From: Burkholderiales bacterium
Lineage (GTDB): Bacteria; Pseudomonadota; Gammaproteobacteria; Burkholderiales; Burkholderiaceae_C
Reading direction: 5' to 3'
NCBI GenBank assembly: GCA_016191995.1
Contig: JACPVA010000145.1
Span: 1 to 62,615, forward strand
Length of the DNA stretch: 62,615 bases
The notes under the pieces were generated by a model that was not told where the DNA came from, searched no databases, and was given only the letters and a program-made list of their open reading frames with translations. The position numbers and the translations under genes are program-made. Shown here piece after piece: positions 26,902 through 41,726 of the stretch (position 1 is the first letter of the stretch; every line of letters begins with the position of its first letter).

Positions 26902-27219
26902 TCAGTGGTAGTCGTCTTCGAGCTGGTAGCGAACGGCCAGCACGGCGACGCTGGAGTCGTCCTCGATCTCGAACAGCGCCACGTAGCCCGATCGTCCGAA
27001 AGGAACGATCAGTTCCCGCAGGAACGGGCTCTGGCCGGCCTTGCGGCATGTGAAGGGCGACGTCTTCAGCGTTGCGATGCCAGACTGCAGCGCCGCGATG
27101 GCCTGCGTCGGCAAGCTCAGGTCGCCGCCGTCACGGGACAGCTCACGTTCCAGCAGGAAGTCGAAGAGCCGATCCAGGTCTGCCTCGGCATCCCGGGTCA
27201 GCCGAACCCTGAACGTCAC
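26902..27219 (-). CDS. parE: ParE/RelE-family toxin
   Basis: This 105-residue protein reads MTFRVRLTRDAEADLDRLFD, FLLERELSRDG, PFTCRKAGQSPFLRELIVPF and GRSGYVALFEIEDDSSVAVL, then AVRYQLEDDYH. It is the compact ParE/RelE beta-sheet fold with the typical AVRYxxEDDYH end. It is translationally coupled to the antitoxin gene (overlap of 4 bases). ParE toxins generally target gyrase; RelE-type mRNA cleavage cannot be excluded. Confidence 0.88.
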   Translation of the reverse strand: MTFRVRLTRDAEADLDRLFDFLLERELSRDGGDLSLPTQAIAALQSGIATLKTSPFTCRKAGQSPFLRELIVPFGRSGYVALFEIEDDSSVAVLAVRYQLEDDYH

Positions 27220-27497
27220 TTGCCCTTCTTCCCCAGACGCGTGCGCGCCGCGTCGAGCTTGCGTTGCAGGTTGCCGAGCACCACGTCGGCATCGACGTAG
27301 TCACCCGTGCGCCGCGCCTCATCGCGCGAGCGCAGTCCGCGCGCGATGAACTCGGCTTGCATGCGACGGCGCTCGACACTGGCGCGCACCGAGGCTTCGA
27401 CGAACTGGGAGAGCGTCTCGCCCTCAGCCAGCACCGCCTCGACTTCGGCACGAAAGTCGGGCTCGACGCGGATCGATGGGATGGTGGTCGTCTTCAT
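27216..27497 (-). CDS. Antitoxin, YlcI/YnfO-like
   Basis: This 93-residue protein reads MKTTTIPSIRVEPDFRAEVE, AVLAEGETLSQFVEASVRAS, then EFIARGLRSRDEARRTGDYV, the pattern of ribbon-helix-helix YlcI/YnfO-like proteins paired with ParE/RelE toxins. I chose ATG 27497; a longer frame starting upstream lacks support. An 8-bp palindrome GCAATTGC lies just before the start. Confidence 0.82.
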   Translation of the reverse strand: MKTTTIPSIRVEPDFRAEVEAVLAEGETLSQFVEASVRASVERRRMQAEFIARGLRSRDEARRTGDYVDADVVLGNLQRKLDAARTRLGKKGK

Positions 27498-27780
27498 GGA
27501 CTCAGTGTATCGCAATTGCACCACACCCAGGAACCCAGGTCGTCTAGTCAAGGAAAGTTGGACTCCCGATCACACGACCGTGCGATCGTGCGCCGAAGCT
27601 GGCATTCGGATCCGCTTTGGGGCCAGCCGATGTCAGCTGATGGTGCGATGGGCGGTTGGCTGGATCCGGCCAATTGCTGACGGTCGCGAAGGGCCGGTGT
27701 CTGGCACTCCGTCTCATCGATCTGAATGGTGGCGCACACGGGTGGTCACTGGTGCGCGGCGCGCACCGGCCTGACCTGAA

Positions 27781-28098
27781 TCACTCGGGTGCGATGCCGG
27801 CCTCGCGCACCACCCTGAGCCACTTGGAGATGTCGCGCTGGATGAACGCCGCCAGTTCCTGCGGGGCGGTGGGTGCGGGCTCGTAGCCCACGTCCGCCAG
27901 GTCTTTGGCGACATCGGCCGAGGCCAGCGCCGTCTGCACCGCGCTGTGGAGCCCGGCCACGCGCATGGGTGCTACGCCGGCGGGCGCGCACAGGCCTACC
28001 CAGTTCGTCACGTCGTAGCCCGTCACGCCTGCCTCTGCCAGCGTGGGCACATGTGGCAGGTTCGGTGAACGCATCGCCGAGGTGACGCCCGAGCGGCT
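27781..28098 (-). pseudogene. C-terminal fragment of a TctC/Bug-family solute-binding protein
   Basis: The frame encodes GVTSAMRSPNLPHVPTLAEA, GVTGYDVTNWVGLCAPAGVA and FIQRDISKWLRVVREAGIAP. These are the last ~100 residues of a ~320-residue tripartite tricarboxylate transporter binding protein, a family greatly expanded in Burkholderiales. The N-terminal two-thirds with the signal peptide is missing. An unrelated + strand frame ending at 28132 abuts it. Confidence 0.85.
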
Positions 28099-28150
28099 AC
28101 GTGAACGCGTGGACGCACTGCTCGCAATGTGAGCCGCCGACGCAGCCGAC

Positions 28151-30193
28151 TCATTGGGGCCGCACCGGGTTGGCAGCGCGCCAGGCCTGCGCGCGCTCGT
28201 GCGCTTCGCTCAACTTGTTCTTGGCCAGCCACGCCTTGAAGGCCGGCAACTGGCGCACCGGGTCGTACTCCGAGTCGAAAAGCACGCGGTTGCGCGCCTG
28301 GATGTCGTCCGTATGCTCGGCCGCCAGATGCTCGACCACTGCGTCGGGCCGCCCGAGCGCGAACTGCTGCCAGGCGGCGATGTGCGACGTCAAGTCCATG
28401 CGCTGCAGCAAGGCAGCCTGATCGTCGAGCGTGCCGAAGCGGATCAGCAGGTTGTGCAGATTGTGCTCGCGCGCGAGGCCGAGGGCCTCGTTGCGGCGCC
28501 CCAGCATCAGCAGGTTGCGCGCCTTCTCTGCAAGCGCCGGCACGTAGTTCGGGTCGAGCGCGAGCGTTTTCTCCACCTCCTGCAGCGCCAGCGCCGGTTG
28601 GTTCGCAAAGCGCAGGGCCTCGGCGTAATGGTTGCGCGCCCACACGACGAGCGGCAGTTGCTCGGCGGACTGCTTGAACCCCGTCAGTGCGCCGCTGATG
28701 TCGCCGTCGAGCAGTTTCAACTCGGCCGTCCAACCATGACCCGCCGACCCACCGGGGTTGACTTCGAGCGCTCGCCGCGCGTGGCGCCGCAGCGCCTCCA
28801 GGTCGTTGATGATTCGGGCCGAAGCGCCCAGCAGGCCGTGGACGTGGTCGGACCTGGGGTCGATGCGCAGGGCGTCCTCCAAGTGCTTGACCATGCGCTG
28901 GCTCGCGACTGCCTTCGTCAGTTCGCCCCGGAACGCCATACCAAGCGCCTCTTCGGCCAACGCCGCATGGACACGCGCGAACTGGGGGTCGAGCGCCAGC
29001 ACGCGCTCGTAAGCAGAGATGCGCTGCGGACCCTCGGGCAGGCGCTTGGCCTCCAGAAAGGCCGCCCAGGCCTCGGGATTGTTGGTGCTCCTGACGCCGA
29101 AGCTGGCCGAACTGTCGAGCGACTTCGTCAGACTCCCTGCGATGCCCAACGCGATCTCGGCCTGCGCCGCCAGCACGTCCTTGAACTCGCGATCGAAAGA
29201 CCGCGACCAGAGCACCGCCCCGTCGGCCGCGTTCAGCAACTGGGCGCCGATGCGCACGCGCGCGCCGTCGCGCCGCACGCTGCCGCCCACCAGGTAGCTC
29301 ACCCCGAGCTGGCGCGCCACCTCGGGCATCGGCACCTGCTTGCCCTTGAAGTAGAAGGACGAATCGCGTCCGGCGACGCGCAGGCCTTGCACGCGCGACA
29401 GCAGTTCGATCAACTCGTCGGTGACACCGTCGGTGAGGAACTCGTTGGCCTTGTCGTCGCCGACGTTGGCGAACGGCAGCACGGCGATCGTCTTGCGCGC
29501 GGCGGCTGCGTCGGCTCCGGCGGGCGCGCCCGTGGAGGGAACTCGCCAGCCGTTGGTGTGCCAGACGACACCGAGCACCGCCAGCATCAGCACCGCGGCG
29601 AGCGCTGCGATCGCCTTGCGCGTCGCCACCCGACGCCGCGGCTCAGCGTCGTCGCCGGCACCGCCGCCGGGATGCACGCGAAACGCCTGCACCGGCCGCG
29701 CGATGTTCTACACCGTCTGCGCACCCATGGCCTCGAAGCGCGCCGCCACGCGCCCCTGCACCGCCGTTTGCACCGACTGCGACACGGTCACACCGTCGAC
29801 GTCGGCCAGCCCCTGCAGCCGCGCCGCGATGTTGACGCCATCGCCATAGACGCTGCCGTCAGCCTTCTCGAACACATCGCCCAGATGAATGCCGATGCGA
29901 AACCGCAGGCAGCGCTCGGCCGGTGTGTCGCCGCGCTGGGCGGCCAGGCGGGACTGCACCGCGAGCCCGGCGTCGACCGCGCCGGTGGCGGTGTCGAACA
30001 CCGCCAGCACCGAGTCGCCGGCGGTGTCCACCAGGCGTCCGCCGTGCTCGGCGATCTGGGCGCGGAACACATCCCGCGCCGCATCGAGCGCCACCACCGT
30101 CGCCCGCTCGTTGGCCGCCATCAGGCGCGAGAAACCGACACCATCGGCCGCCAGGATGGCAAGCAGGCGGTGTCGCAACCCGGCGTTCTGCAT
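28151..30193 (-). pseudogene. Class III nucleotide cyclase with TPR domain, split by an amber codon
   Basis: The N-terminal domain starts MQNAGLRHRLLAILAADGVG then FSRLM, with DTAGDSVLAVFDT, RFRIGIHLGDVFE and YGDGVNIAARLQGLAD, a cytosolic adenylate/guanylate cyclase domain. At residue ~162 the sequence reads GAQTV, TAG (29708-29710), NIARPVQAFRVHP; homologues have one sense codon there (often Lys in VKNIARPV). The same frame continues with a membrane helix (AALAAVLMLAVLGVVW), TIAVLPFANVGDD, and TPR-like repeats to 28151. Full length would be ~680 residues. The downstream part could be translated only after re-initiation or stop-codon readthrough. Confidence 0.85.
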
Positions 30194-30226
30194 GCCCAGA
30201 ATGATCGCCGAGAACCGGGCGCGGCG

Positions 30227-30325
30227 CTAGCCGTCGATACCGCGCGAGCGGTCGCTGTCGAGTTGCGCGCGCCAGACATCGACGCGGCCAACGTCGATCG
30301 CTGCACGCACTTCGCGCATCAGGTT
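30227..30325 (-). pseudogene. Possible 3' remnant of a tgt-like gene
   Basis: The last codons before a stop read NLMREVRAAIDVGRVDVW then RAQLDSDRSRGIDG. This resembles the C-terminus of queuine tRNA-ribosyltransferase in related bacteria. Only about 32 residues are present. The match is from memory and short, so this is tentative. Confidence 0.3.
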
Positions 30326-30356
30326 CAGACCAACGTTCGGGCCAAATGGCACGCAG

Positions 30357-30446
30357 GCTGAAGACCCCCGGCGCGACTGGACCACGCACCTGGTGATGTC
30401 GCCGCTGGAGTTCATGCAGCGGCTGGCGGCGCTGATTCAGCCAACA
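30357..30446 (+). mobile_element. Scrap of an IS91-family transposase gene
   Basis: In one + strand frame the sequence encodes DWTTHLVMSPLEFMQRLAAL, a highly characteristic C-terminal motif of IS91/IS801-type (Y2) transposases. Nothing else of the element is recognisable. It shows past IS91-type activity next to guaA. Confidence 0.75.
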
Positions 30447-30710
30447 GCGACTGCACCCGCCAATGACCGCTACGAGGCTGTCAATCTCGGCTGTCGGACG
30501 CCCGATTTGGGTCGAGTCCGGCAGCAGGTTCCTTGCAAGAGCAGTCGTTCAATTCGCTGCCGAGCCAGTCGCCCTGCCCCGGCACCACGATCGCGGCGCA
30601 CCAAGCTACGGCCGCGGTCTCGACAGATGCCAAGGCCGATCGAGCAGGCGTTCGATGCCTCGCGCCGCGGCGAAGCGACACGTACTGCGCGGTGAAGGCC
30701 TCGACTTTCG

Positions 30711-30734
30711 TTGATGATGCGGCCGCATCATCAA
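30711..30734. other. 24-bp perfect palindrome
   Basis: The stretch reads TTGATGATGCGG followed by its exact reverse complement CCGCATCATCAA. It lies about 50 bases past the guaA stop in an AT-rich patch, followed on the + strand by AAAATTAG. There is no T-run after the arm in either transcription direction, so it is not a standard terminator. It could be a recombination, operator or protein-binding site. Confidence 0.7.
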
Positions 30735-30781
30735 AAATTAGCTCTATCCTATTGATTTTAAATACGTTCTTGGCCGCCCCT

Positions 30782-32365
<1,584 letters not shown>

Positions 32366-32412
32366 CTCGGTGTCGCTCGGGATGGATGTCGCGCGGCGGC
32401 GTCGACGCGGGT

Positions 32413-33672
32413 TCAGGGCGTGGCGGCGGCCGATGCCGGCGCGCTGCGCTGGCGCTGGAAGTGGCGCCACGCGATCGCCGCAGCCAGGGCCTGCAACGCG
32501 GCGCAGAAGTACAGCGGCAAGCCGATGCGTGGGTCGCCCTGCGGCAGCTCGGCCACCAGCCCCAGCAAGGCCGCGGCGACGATCGGCGCCAGCACGCCCA
32601 TCAGACTGTGCAGCGACGCCACCGACCCCATCGTGCGGCCCTGCTCGTGCTCGCCGGCAGCGCCCGAGACCAGGCTCTGGATCGCTGCCGCCGCGGCGAA
32701 GCCGAAGACGTTGAGCGCGATGATCGCGAACATCATCCACGGCACGGTCGCCAGGCCCCAGCCCAGGTAGGACAGCGTCGCCGAGACGAGGCCGATCTGC
32801 GCCAGCCGCTGCGGCCCGAATCGGCGCAGCAGCGGCTTCATCAGCGCGCCCTGCACCACCGCCATCGCCACGCCGACCGCGAACAGCGACCAGCCGTTTT
32901 CCTTCGGCCCCCAGCCGAACTTGTAGGTGTTGTGCAGCACCCAGCTGATGTGCAGCGTGAACTGCGCCAGCGCCGCCAGCGCGATCACCCAGACCATCGG
33001 GCCGACGCCGCGCAGCGCGCCGAGCGCGCGCAACGCGCCGACCGGGTTGGCGCGCCGCCAGCGAAACGGCTGGCGCCGATCGGGCGGCAGCGACTCCGGC
33101 AGCACGAGGGCGCCGTACAGCGTATTCACCAGCGCCAGCACCCCGGCGACGACGAACGGCAGCCGCAGGTCGACCGCGCCGAGCACGCCGCCGAGCACCG
33201 GCCCGAGCGTATAGCCGACTCCGAGCATCGCGCCGAGCAGCCCGAAGCGGCGCGCACGCGCGTCGCCGGCCGGCGTGATGTCGGCCACATAGGCTTGCGC
33301 GACGGCGACATTGGCCTGCATCGCGCCGCTGAACAGTCGCACCGCCACCAGCATCCACAGCGCGGTCGCCGCCGCGGTGACGAAGAAGCTCGTGGCCATC
33401 GCGCCGAACCCGAGCAGCAGCACCGGCCGGCGGCCGAAGCGGTCCGACAGCGCCCCCAGAACCGGCCCACCGAGGAAGCTCGCGATGCCGAAGGCGAACG
33501 CCACCACGCCGTAGGCGAAGGCCTGCTCGGTGCTGCTGGCGGTGAAGCTGCCGACCAGCGCCGGCAGCACCGGGATCATCAGCCCGATCGCGATCATGTC
33601 GATCAGCACCGCGACCAGGATGAAGGGCATGCCGGCGGCGCGACGGCCGCCGGTACCCCGGGCTTGGCGCAT
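32413..33672 (-). CDS. MFS exporter, TetA-like
   Basis: This 12-helix major facilitator of 419 residues has motif A in [36 protein letters not shown] and [19 protein letters not shown] (motif C), all shared with class A-type tetracycline antiporters and related exporters. The substrate cannot be read from sequence, and most chromosomal relatives do not confer tetracycline resistance. It lies between guaB and guaA on the same strand; gaps of 20 and 47 bases suggest one transcript. Confidence 0.88.
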   Translation of the reverse strand: MRQARGTGGRRAAGMPFILVAVLIDMIAIGLMIPVLPALVGSFTASSTEQAFAYGVVAFAFGIASFLGGPVLGALSDRFGRRPVLLLGFGAMATSFFVTAAATALWMLVAVRLFSGAMQANVAVAQAYVADITPAGDARARRFGLLGAMLGVGYTLGPVLGGVLGAVDLRLPFVVAGVLALVNTLYGALVLPESLPPDRRQPFRWRRANPVGALRALGALRGVGPMVWVIALAALAQFTLHISWVLHNTYKFGWGPKENGWSLFAVGVAMAVVQGALMKPLLRRFGPQRLAQIGLVSATLSYLGWGLATVPWMMFAIIALNVFGFAAAAAIQSLVSGAAGEHEQGRTMGSVASLHSLMGVLAPIVAAALLGLVAELPQGDPRIGLPLYFCAALQALAAAIAWRHFQRQRSAPASAAATP

Positions 33673-33692
33673 CACAGTCGGATCACCTGCGG

Positions 33693-38191
<4,499 letters not shown>

Positions 38192-38216
38192 TCGACGCGC
38201 GCAGGCGGGCCTGCCG

Positions 38217-39572
38217 ATGCTGCCGGAGGCGCTCGGGTTCGGGGTCGCGATCGGCGCCGGCTTGCTGATCGGCCTGGATCGTGAGCGGCGCAAGGGCCAG
38301 GGCGCAGGGCGCAACGCCGCCGGCATCCGCAGCTTCAGCGTCGCCGCGCTCGCCGGCGCGGTCGCGCAGTGGCTGCAGCAGCCGCTGCTGGTCGTCGTCG
38401 GCGCGGCGCTGGTGCTGGTGCTGGTCGCGCTGGCGTATGCGCGCAGCCGCTCCGACGACCCCGGCGTCACGACCGAGCTGGCGCTGTTCGTCACCTACCT
38501 GATCGGCGTGCTGGCGATGCGCGAGCCGGCGCTGGCCGCGGGCATCGCCGCCACGCTGGCGCTGCTGCTGGCGATGCGCGAGGGCCTGCATCGCTTCGCC
38601 ACCGCGTGGCTGGGCGAGGGCGAGCTTCACGATGCGATGCTGCTGGCGGCGCTGACGCTGGTCGTGCTGCCGCTGACCCCCGCCGAGCCCGTCGAATGGC
38701 TGGCCGGGCTGGCGCCACGCCGGCTGGTGCTGGTGACGGCGCTGATCCTGGCGGTGCAGGCCGTCGGCCATGTCGCGGCGCGCGTCGCCGGCGCGCGCGC
38801 CGGGCTGGCGCTGGCGGGCCTGTTCTCCGGATTCGTCTCGAGCACGGCGACGATCGCCTCCTTCGGTGCGCGCGCGCGCCGCGACCCGGCCGTCGCCGCG
38901 CCCTGCGAGGCCGGTGCCATGCTGTCGACCGCGGCGACCTGGCTGCAGGCGCTGGTGCTGCTGGTCGCGCTGGCGCCGGCACTCGCTGCTGCGCTGGCGC
39001 CGGCGGCGATCGCGGCCGCCGTGGTGGCCGCGGCCACTGGCGTCTGGCGGGCGCGTCGGCGAGCGCGGAGCCCCGACGGCGACGAGGTCGAGGCGCGCCG
39101 GTCCGACCCCCGCGCCGCGGACAGCCGCGATGAGCGAGCCCCTCCGCAGGACGAAGCCGGCGATGCGCGCCGAGCTGACCCGCGGGACGGCGGGCGAGGC
39201 CCGCTGCGGCTGCGCGAGGCCGCGCTGCTGGCGGCACTGCTGGTCGGCGTCGGGCTCGTCATCGGCTGGGCCGAGCGCTGGCTCGGCGAGCGTGGGGTGC
39301 TGGCCGGCGCCGCGCTCGGCGCGCTCGCCGATGCCCACGCCAGCGTCGCGACGCTGGCCGGTCTTCACGCCGCGGGCGACCTGAGCGCCGCGGTCGCGAC
39401 CGGCGGCGTGCTGCTGGCGATCACGACCAATGCCGTGTCGCGCAGCGTCGTGGCAGGGGTCGCGGGCGGCGCCGGCTACGCGCTGCGGATCGCGCTGTCG
39501 CTGGCGGCATCGACCGCGACCGGCTGGGCGGTCGCCGCGGTCTTCGGCGGGCTCGGCACCGGACTCGGCTGA
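38217..39572 (+). CDS. MgtC/SapB and DUF4010 domain membrane protein
   Basis: This 451-residue polytopic membrane protein has an N-terminal MgtC/SapB region (LGFGVAIGAGLLIGLDRERR, GIRSFSVAALAGAVA, YLIGVLAMREPALAAGIAAT) and a C-terminal DUF4010 region (GLFSGFVSSTATIASFGARA, ALGALADAHASVATLAGLHA). A hydrophilic Arg/Asp-rich loop (~residues 285-345) separates the last helices. The function is unknown; it is thought to be transport-related. It starts 25 bases after the nuclease gene, so they may be co-transcribed. Confidence 0.88.
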   Translation: MLPEALGFGVAIGAGLLIGLDRERRKGQGAGRNAAGIRSFSVAALAGAVAQWLQQPLLVVVGAALVLVLVALAYARSRSDDPGVTTELALFVTYLIGVLAMREPALAAGIAATLALLLAMREGLHRFATAWLGEGELHDAMLLAALTLVVLPLTPAEPVEWLAGLAPRRLVLVTALILAVQAVGHVAARVAGARAGLALAGLFSGFVSSTATIASFGARARRDPAVAAPCEAGAMLSTAATWLQALVLLVALAPALAAALAPAAIAAAVVAAATGVWRARRRARSPDGDEVEARRSDPRAADSRDERAPPQDEAGDARRADPRDGGRGPLRLREAALLAALLVGVGLVIGWAERWLGERGVLAGAALGALADAHASVATLAGLHAAGDLSAAVATGGVLLAITTNAVSRSVVAGVAGGAGYALRIALSLAASTATGWAVAAVFGGLGTGLG

Positions 39573-39609
39573 ACGGCGTGTCGTGCCGCAGCGCCGCGCC
39601 GTGGCCGCG

Positions 39610-40473
39610 TCAGCGGAAGGCGCGCTCGCGCAGCCACTTCGTCGCGACCCACTTCTCGCCGCGCCGCACCGGTGTGGCGCCGTGCAGCGTGCGCGTATCG
39701 GGGTGCGGCCGCTCGTAGCCGAAGAAGACCGCGCAGCCCTTGAGCGCCGCGATCTCGAGCCCGGCGTCGGGGAAGCAGGTCGCGCCGCCGGCCTCGGGCG
39801 TGTTGAGGTACATCAGCAGCGTGCCGATGCGCTGGCCGCCGCGGCGCAGCACGGCCGCGGCTCCGGGCTGGCGCGGGTCGAAGTAGTCGTGGTGCGGCCG
39901 GTACTCGGCACCCGGCGCGTAGTGCAGCACCTGCAGCGGCTCGCCCCATTCCAGCGGCCAGCGCAGCAGCGCGGCGATGCGCTGCTCGATGCGGCGCAGC
40001 AGCGGCGTCTCGCCGCGCTCGAAGAACATGCCGCGGCTGGTGCGCGCGGCATGGACCTCGCTGCCGCCGGTGGCGCCATCCACGGTCTGCGATCGCGCCA
40101 GCCGCGGCCGTGCCAGCGCGACCAGCGCGTCGCACTCGGCATCGGCCAGGAATCCGCCGAGGACGACCAGGCGCGGGTCGCGCAGCGTCATCAGCAGCTG
40201 CACCGGCCGGCCCTCGACCTCGAGGCGCGATGCGCCCGCGGCCAGATCCGGCCCCGGGATGCGGGTCGTGGCCGCGGCGCCGTCGCCCGCGAGGTCCGCC
40301 TGCGCTACCTGCGCCACCTGCGCCAGCGCCGCGCGCGCGACCGCATCGTCCCAGCCGCTGGCGCGCATCGCCGCCAGCGCATCGTCGCGCGCCTGGCCGG
40401 CATCGAGCTGCTCGCGCAGCCAGCGCAGCAGCTCGGGGGTCGGCGTCGATGGCGTCGAGGCGCGCGACATCAT
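39610..40473 (-). CDS. 2OG-Fe(II) oxygenase, prolyl 4-hydroxylase-like
   Basis: This 287-residue protein has a helical N-terminal region and a P4H catalytic domain. It shows VLGGFLADAECDALVALARP, SRGMFFERGETPLLRRIEQR, the iron ligands His/Asp in YRPHHDYFD and His in RTLHGATPV, followed by the 2OG-binding KW region (RRGEKWVATKWL). Substrates of bacterial P4H-like enzymes vary. Two adjacent ATG codons (40473, 40470) could be the start. Confidence 0.9.
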   Translation of the reverse strand: MMSRASTPSTPTPELLRWLREQLDAGQARDDALAAMRASGWDDAVARAALAQVAQVAQADLAGDGAAATTRIPGPDLAAGASRLEVEGRPVQLLMTLRDPRLVVLGGFLADAECDALVALARPRLARSQTVDGATGGSEVHAARTSRGMFFERGETPLLRRIEQRIAALLRWPLEWGEPLQVLHYAPGAEYRPHHDYFDPRQPGAAAVLRRGGQRIGTLLMYLNTPEAGGATCFPDAGLEIAALKGCAVFFGYERPHPDTRTLHGATPVRRGEKWVATKWLRERAFR

Positions 40474-40676
40474 GCGGCGGCCTTCGCCCGCGCGGCCAGA
40501 CCGGGCCGCAGCAGGCGGCGCAAAGGGAGCCGGCCCGGCCAGCGGGCAGCGCCGTCGCAGGCGTGGCCCGCGCGGTCGAGCCCGCGCCGCGCCCCGGGGA
40601 CTGCGCTGCGCCGCGCGAATGCGGCCGCCGCGGCGGGCGGCCTGGCGGGAGTCGGCCGATGCAGCATCGTCGTCAT
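40470..40676 (-). CDS. Possible small basic protein upstream of the oxygenase
   Basis: A 68-codon frame from ATG 40676 ends with a TGA overlapping the oxygenase start (ATGA). The product, MTTMLHRPTPARPPAAAAAF onward, is Arg/Ala-rich without recognised motifs. Overlap favours coupling, but any high-GC DNA gives such frames, so this is weak. It covers most of the otherwise empty 40474-40766. Confidence 0.2.
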   Translation of the reverse strand: MTTMLHRPTPARPPAAAAAFARRSAVPGARRGLDRAGHACDGAARWPGRLPLRRLLRPGLAARAKAAA

Positions 40677-40766
40677 GCTCGGGAATGCGGCGCGCGGCGG
40701 CGGCTCGCTCGTGCGGGGGTCCGAGCGGCGCGGCCCGGGTCGGGCACGCGCCAGCCCGGCATCCCG

Positions 40767-41555
40767 CTATCGCGTCAGCTGCACGCTGCCCTGCACGCTC
40801 ACCGTCACCGTCGCGCGCCCGGCCTCGACCGGCAACGGCGCATCCATCTCCGCACTCGCCGCGCGCGCGCCCATCGCGATCGCCGGCCGCGGCATGCCGG
40901 GAGGCGGGCCGTCGGCGCCGACCGCGACCTCGCGCAGCAGCCAGCCGGTGAAGCCGAACAGGCGCGCGCTGCGATCGGCCTTGGCGCGAAAGCGGCCGAT
41001 CGCCTCGGCCGTGATCTCGTCCTCGGCGCGCTCGCGCGCCGCGCGCGACAGCGTCCAGCCGGCCTGCGCCACCGACATCGTGCGGATCCGCCCGGCCAGC
41101 GCGGCGATCACCGCGCTGTCGCTGCCCTCGACGATCAGCTCGGTGCTGCCGACCCAGCCGCTGGTGCCGCCGCGGCCGTCGTAGCGCGGCGAGAGCGAGA
41201 AGTTGCCGGTGCGCACGTCGACCTCGCCGGGGCGCGCGGCACGCCGCGCCTCGGCCAGTGCCGCCGCCAGCGCCTGCTGCAGCTGCTGCTGCACCGGCGC
41301 CGCCTCCGGGCCCTCGCGCCGCGTCGACAGCACGAGCTGCAGCCGGTCCAGCGTCACCTCGGTCGACGCCGCGGCAGCGAGCTGGACCACGTTCTCCGGT
41401 GGCGGCAGCGTCTGCGCCGGCAATGCGGCGGCCCACAGCGTGCCGGCGAGGATCGCGCAGGCGGCGCGCAGGCCGGGCCGCGCGCGGCGCGCACGGCTCA
41501 CGCGGCGCTCGGAGTGTTCGGGGTGTCCGGGGCATTCGGGGCGATTTCGGGTCAT
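40767..41555 (-). CDS. SIMPL-domain (DUF541) exported protein
   Basis: This 262-residue protein has an Arg-rich start and a signal-peptide-like helix ending AALPAQTLPPP. The SIMPL domain follows: LAAAASTEVTLDRLQLVLST, RTGNFSLSPRYDGRGGTSGW and STELIVEGSDSAVIAALAGR. Family members are periplasmic or outer-membrane proteins of uncertain role, linked to oxidative stress in some species. AAGGAG lies 6 bases before ATG 41555. Confidence 0.85.
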   Translation of the reverse strand: MTRNRPECPGHPEHSERRVSRARRARPGLRAACAILAGTLWAAALPAQTLPPPENVVQLAAAASTEVTLDRLQLVLSTRREGPEAAPVQQQLQQALAAALAEARRAARPGEVDVRTGNFSLSPRYDGRGGTSGWVGSTELIVEGSDSAVIAALAGRIRTMSVAQAGWTLSRAARERAEDEITAEAIGRFRAKADRSARLFGFTGWLLREVAVGADGPPPGMPRPAIAMGARAASAEMDAPLPVEAGRATVTVSVQGSVQLTR

Positions 41556-41726
41556 GCAGGCTCCTTCGCAGCGTGCGGCGTGCCCGCGCCGCAGCGCGAC
41601 GCAGTTCACGCAGGCGCAAGCCTAGCGCGCCCACGCCCGGCAAGACATGTAACGGTTCGTCAGCCGCCCCGAAAGCCGGGGGGGCTGGGCTCCGACAATG
41701 CGTTTGTTACATTTCTGGAAGTTGCC

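Noticed and set aside
24702..29710. Genome-wide stop-codon recoding (amber as a sense codon).
   Set aside because: adk and the antitoxin gene at 8156 end at TAG with normal family lengths, so TAG terminates translation here; two nonsense mutations are simpler.
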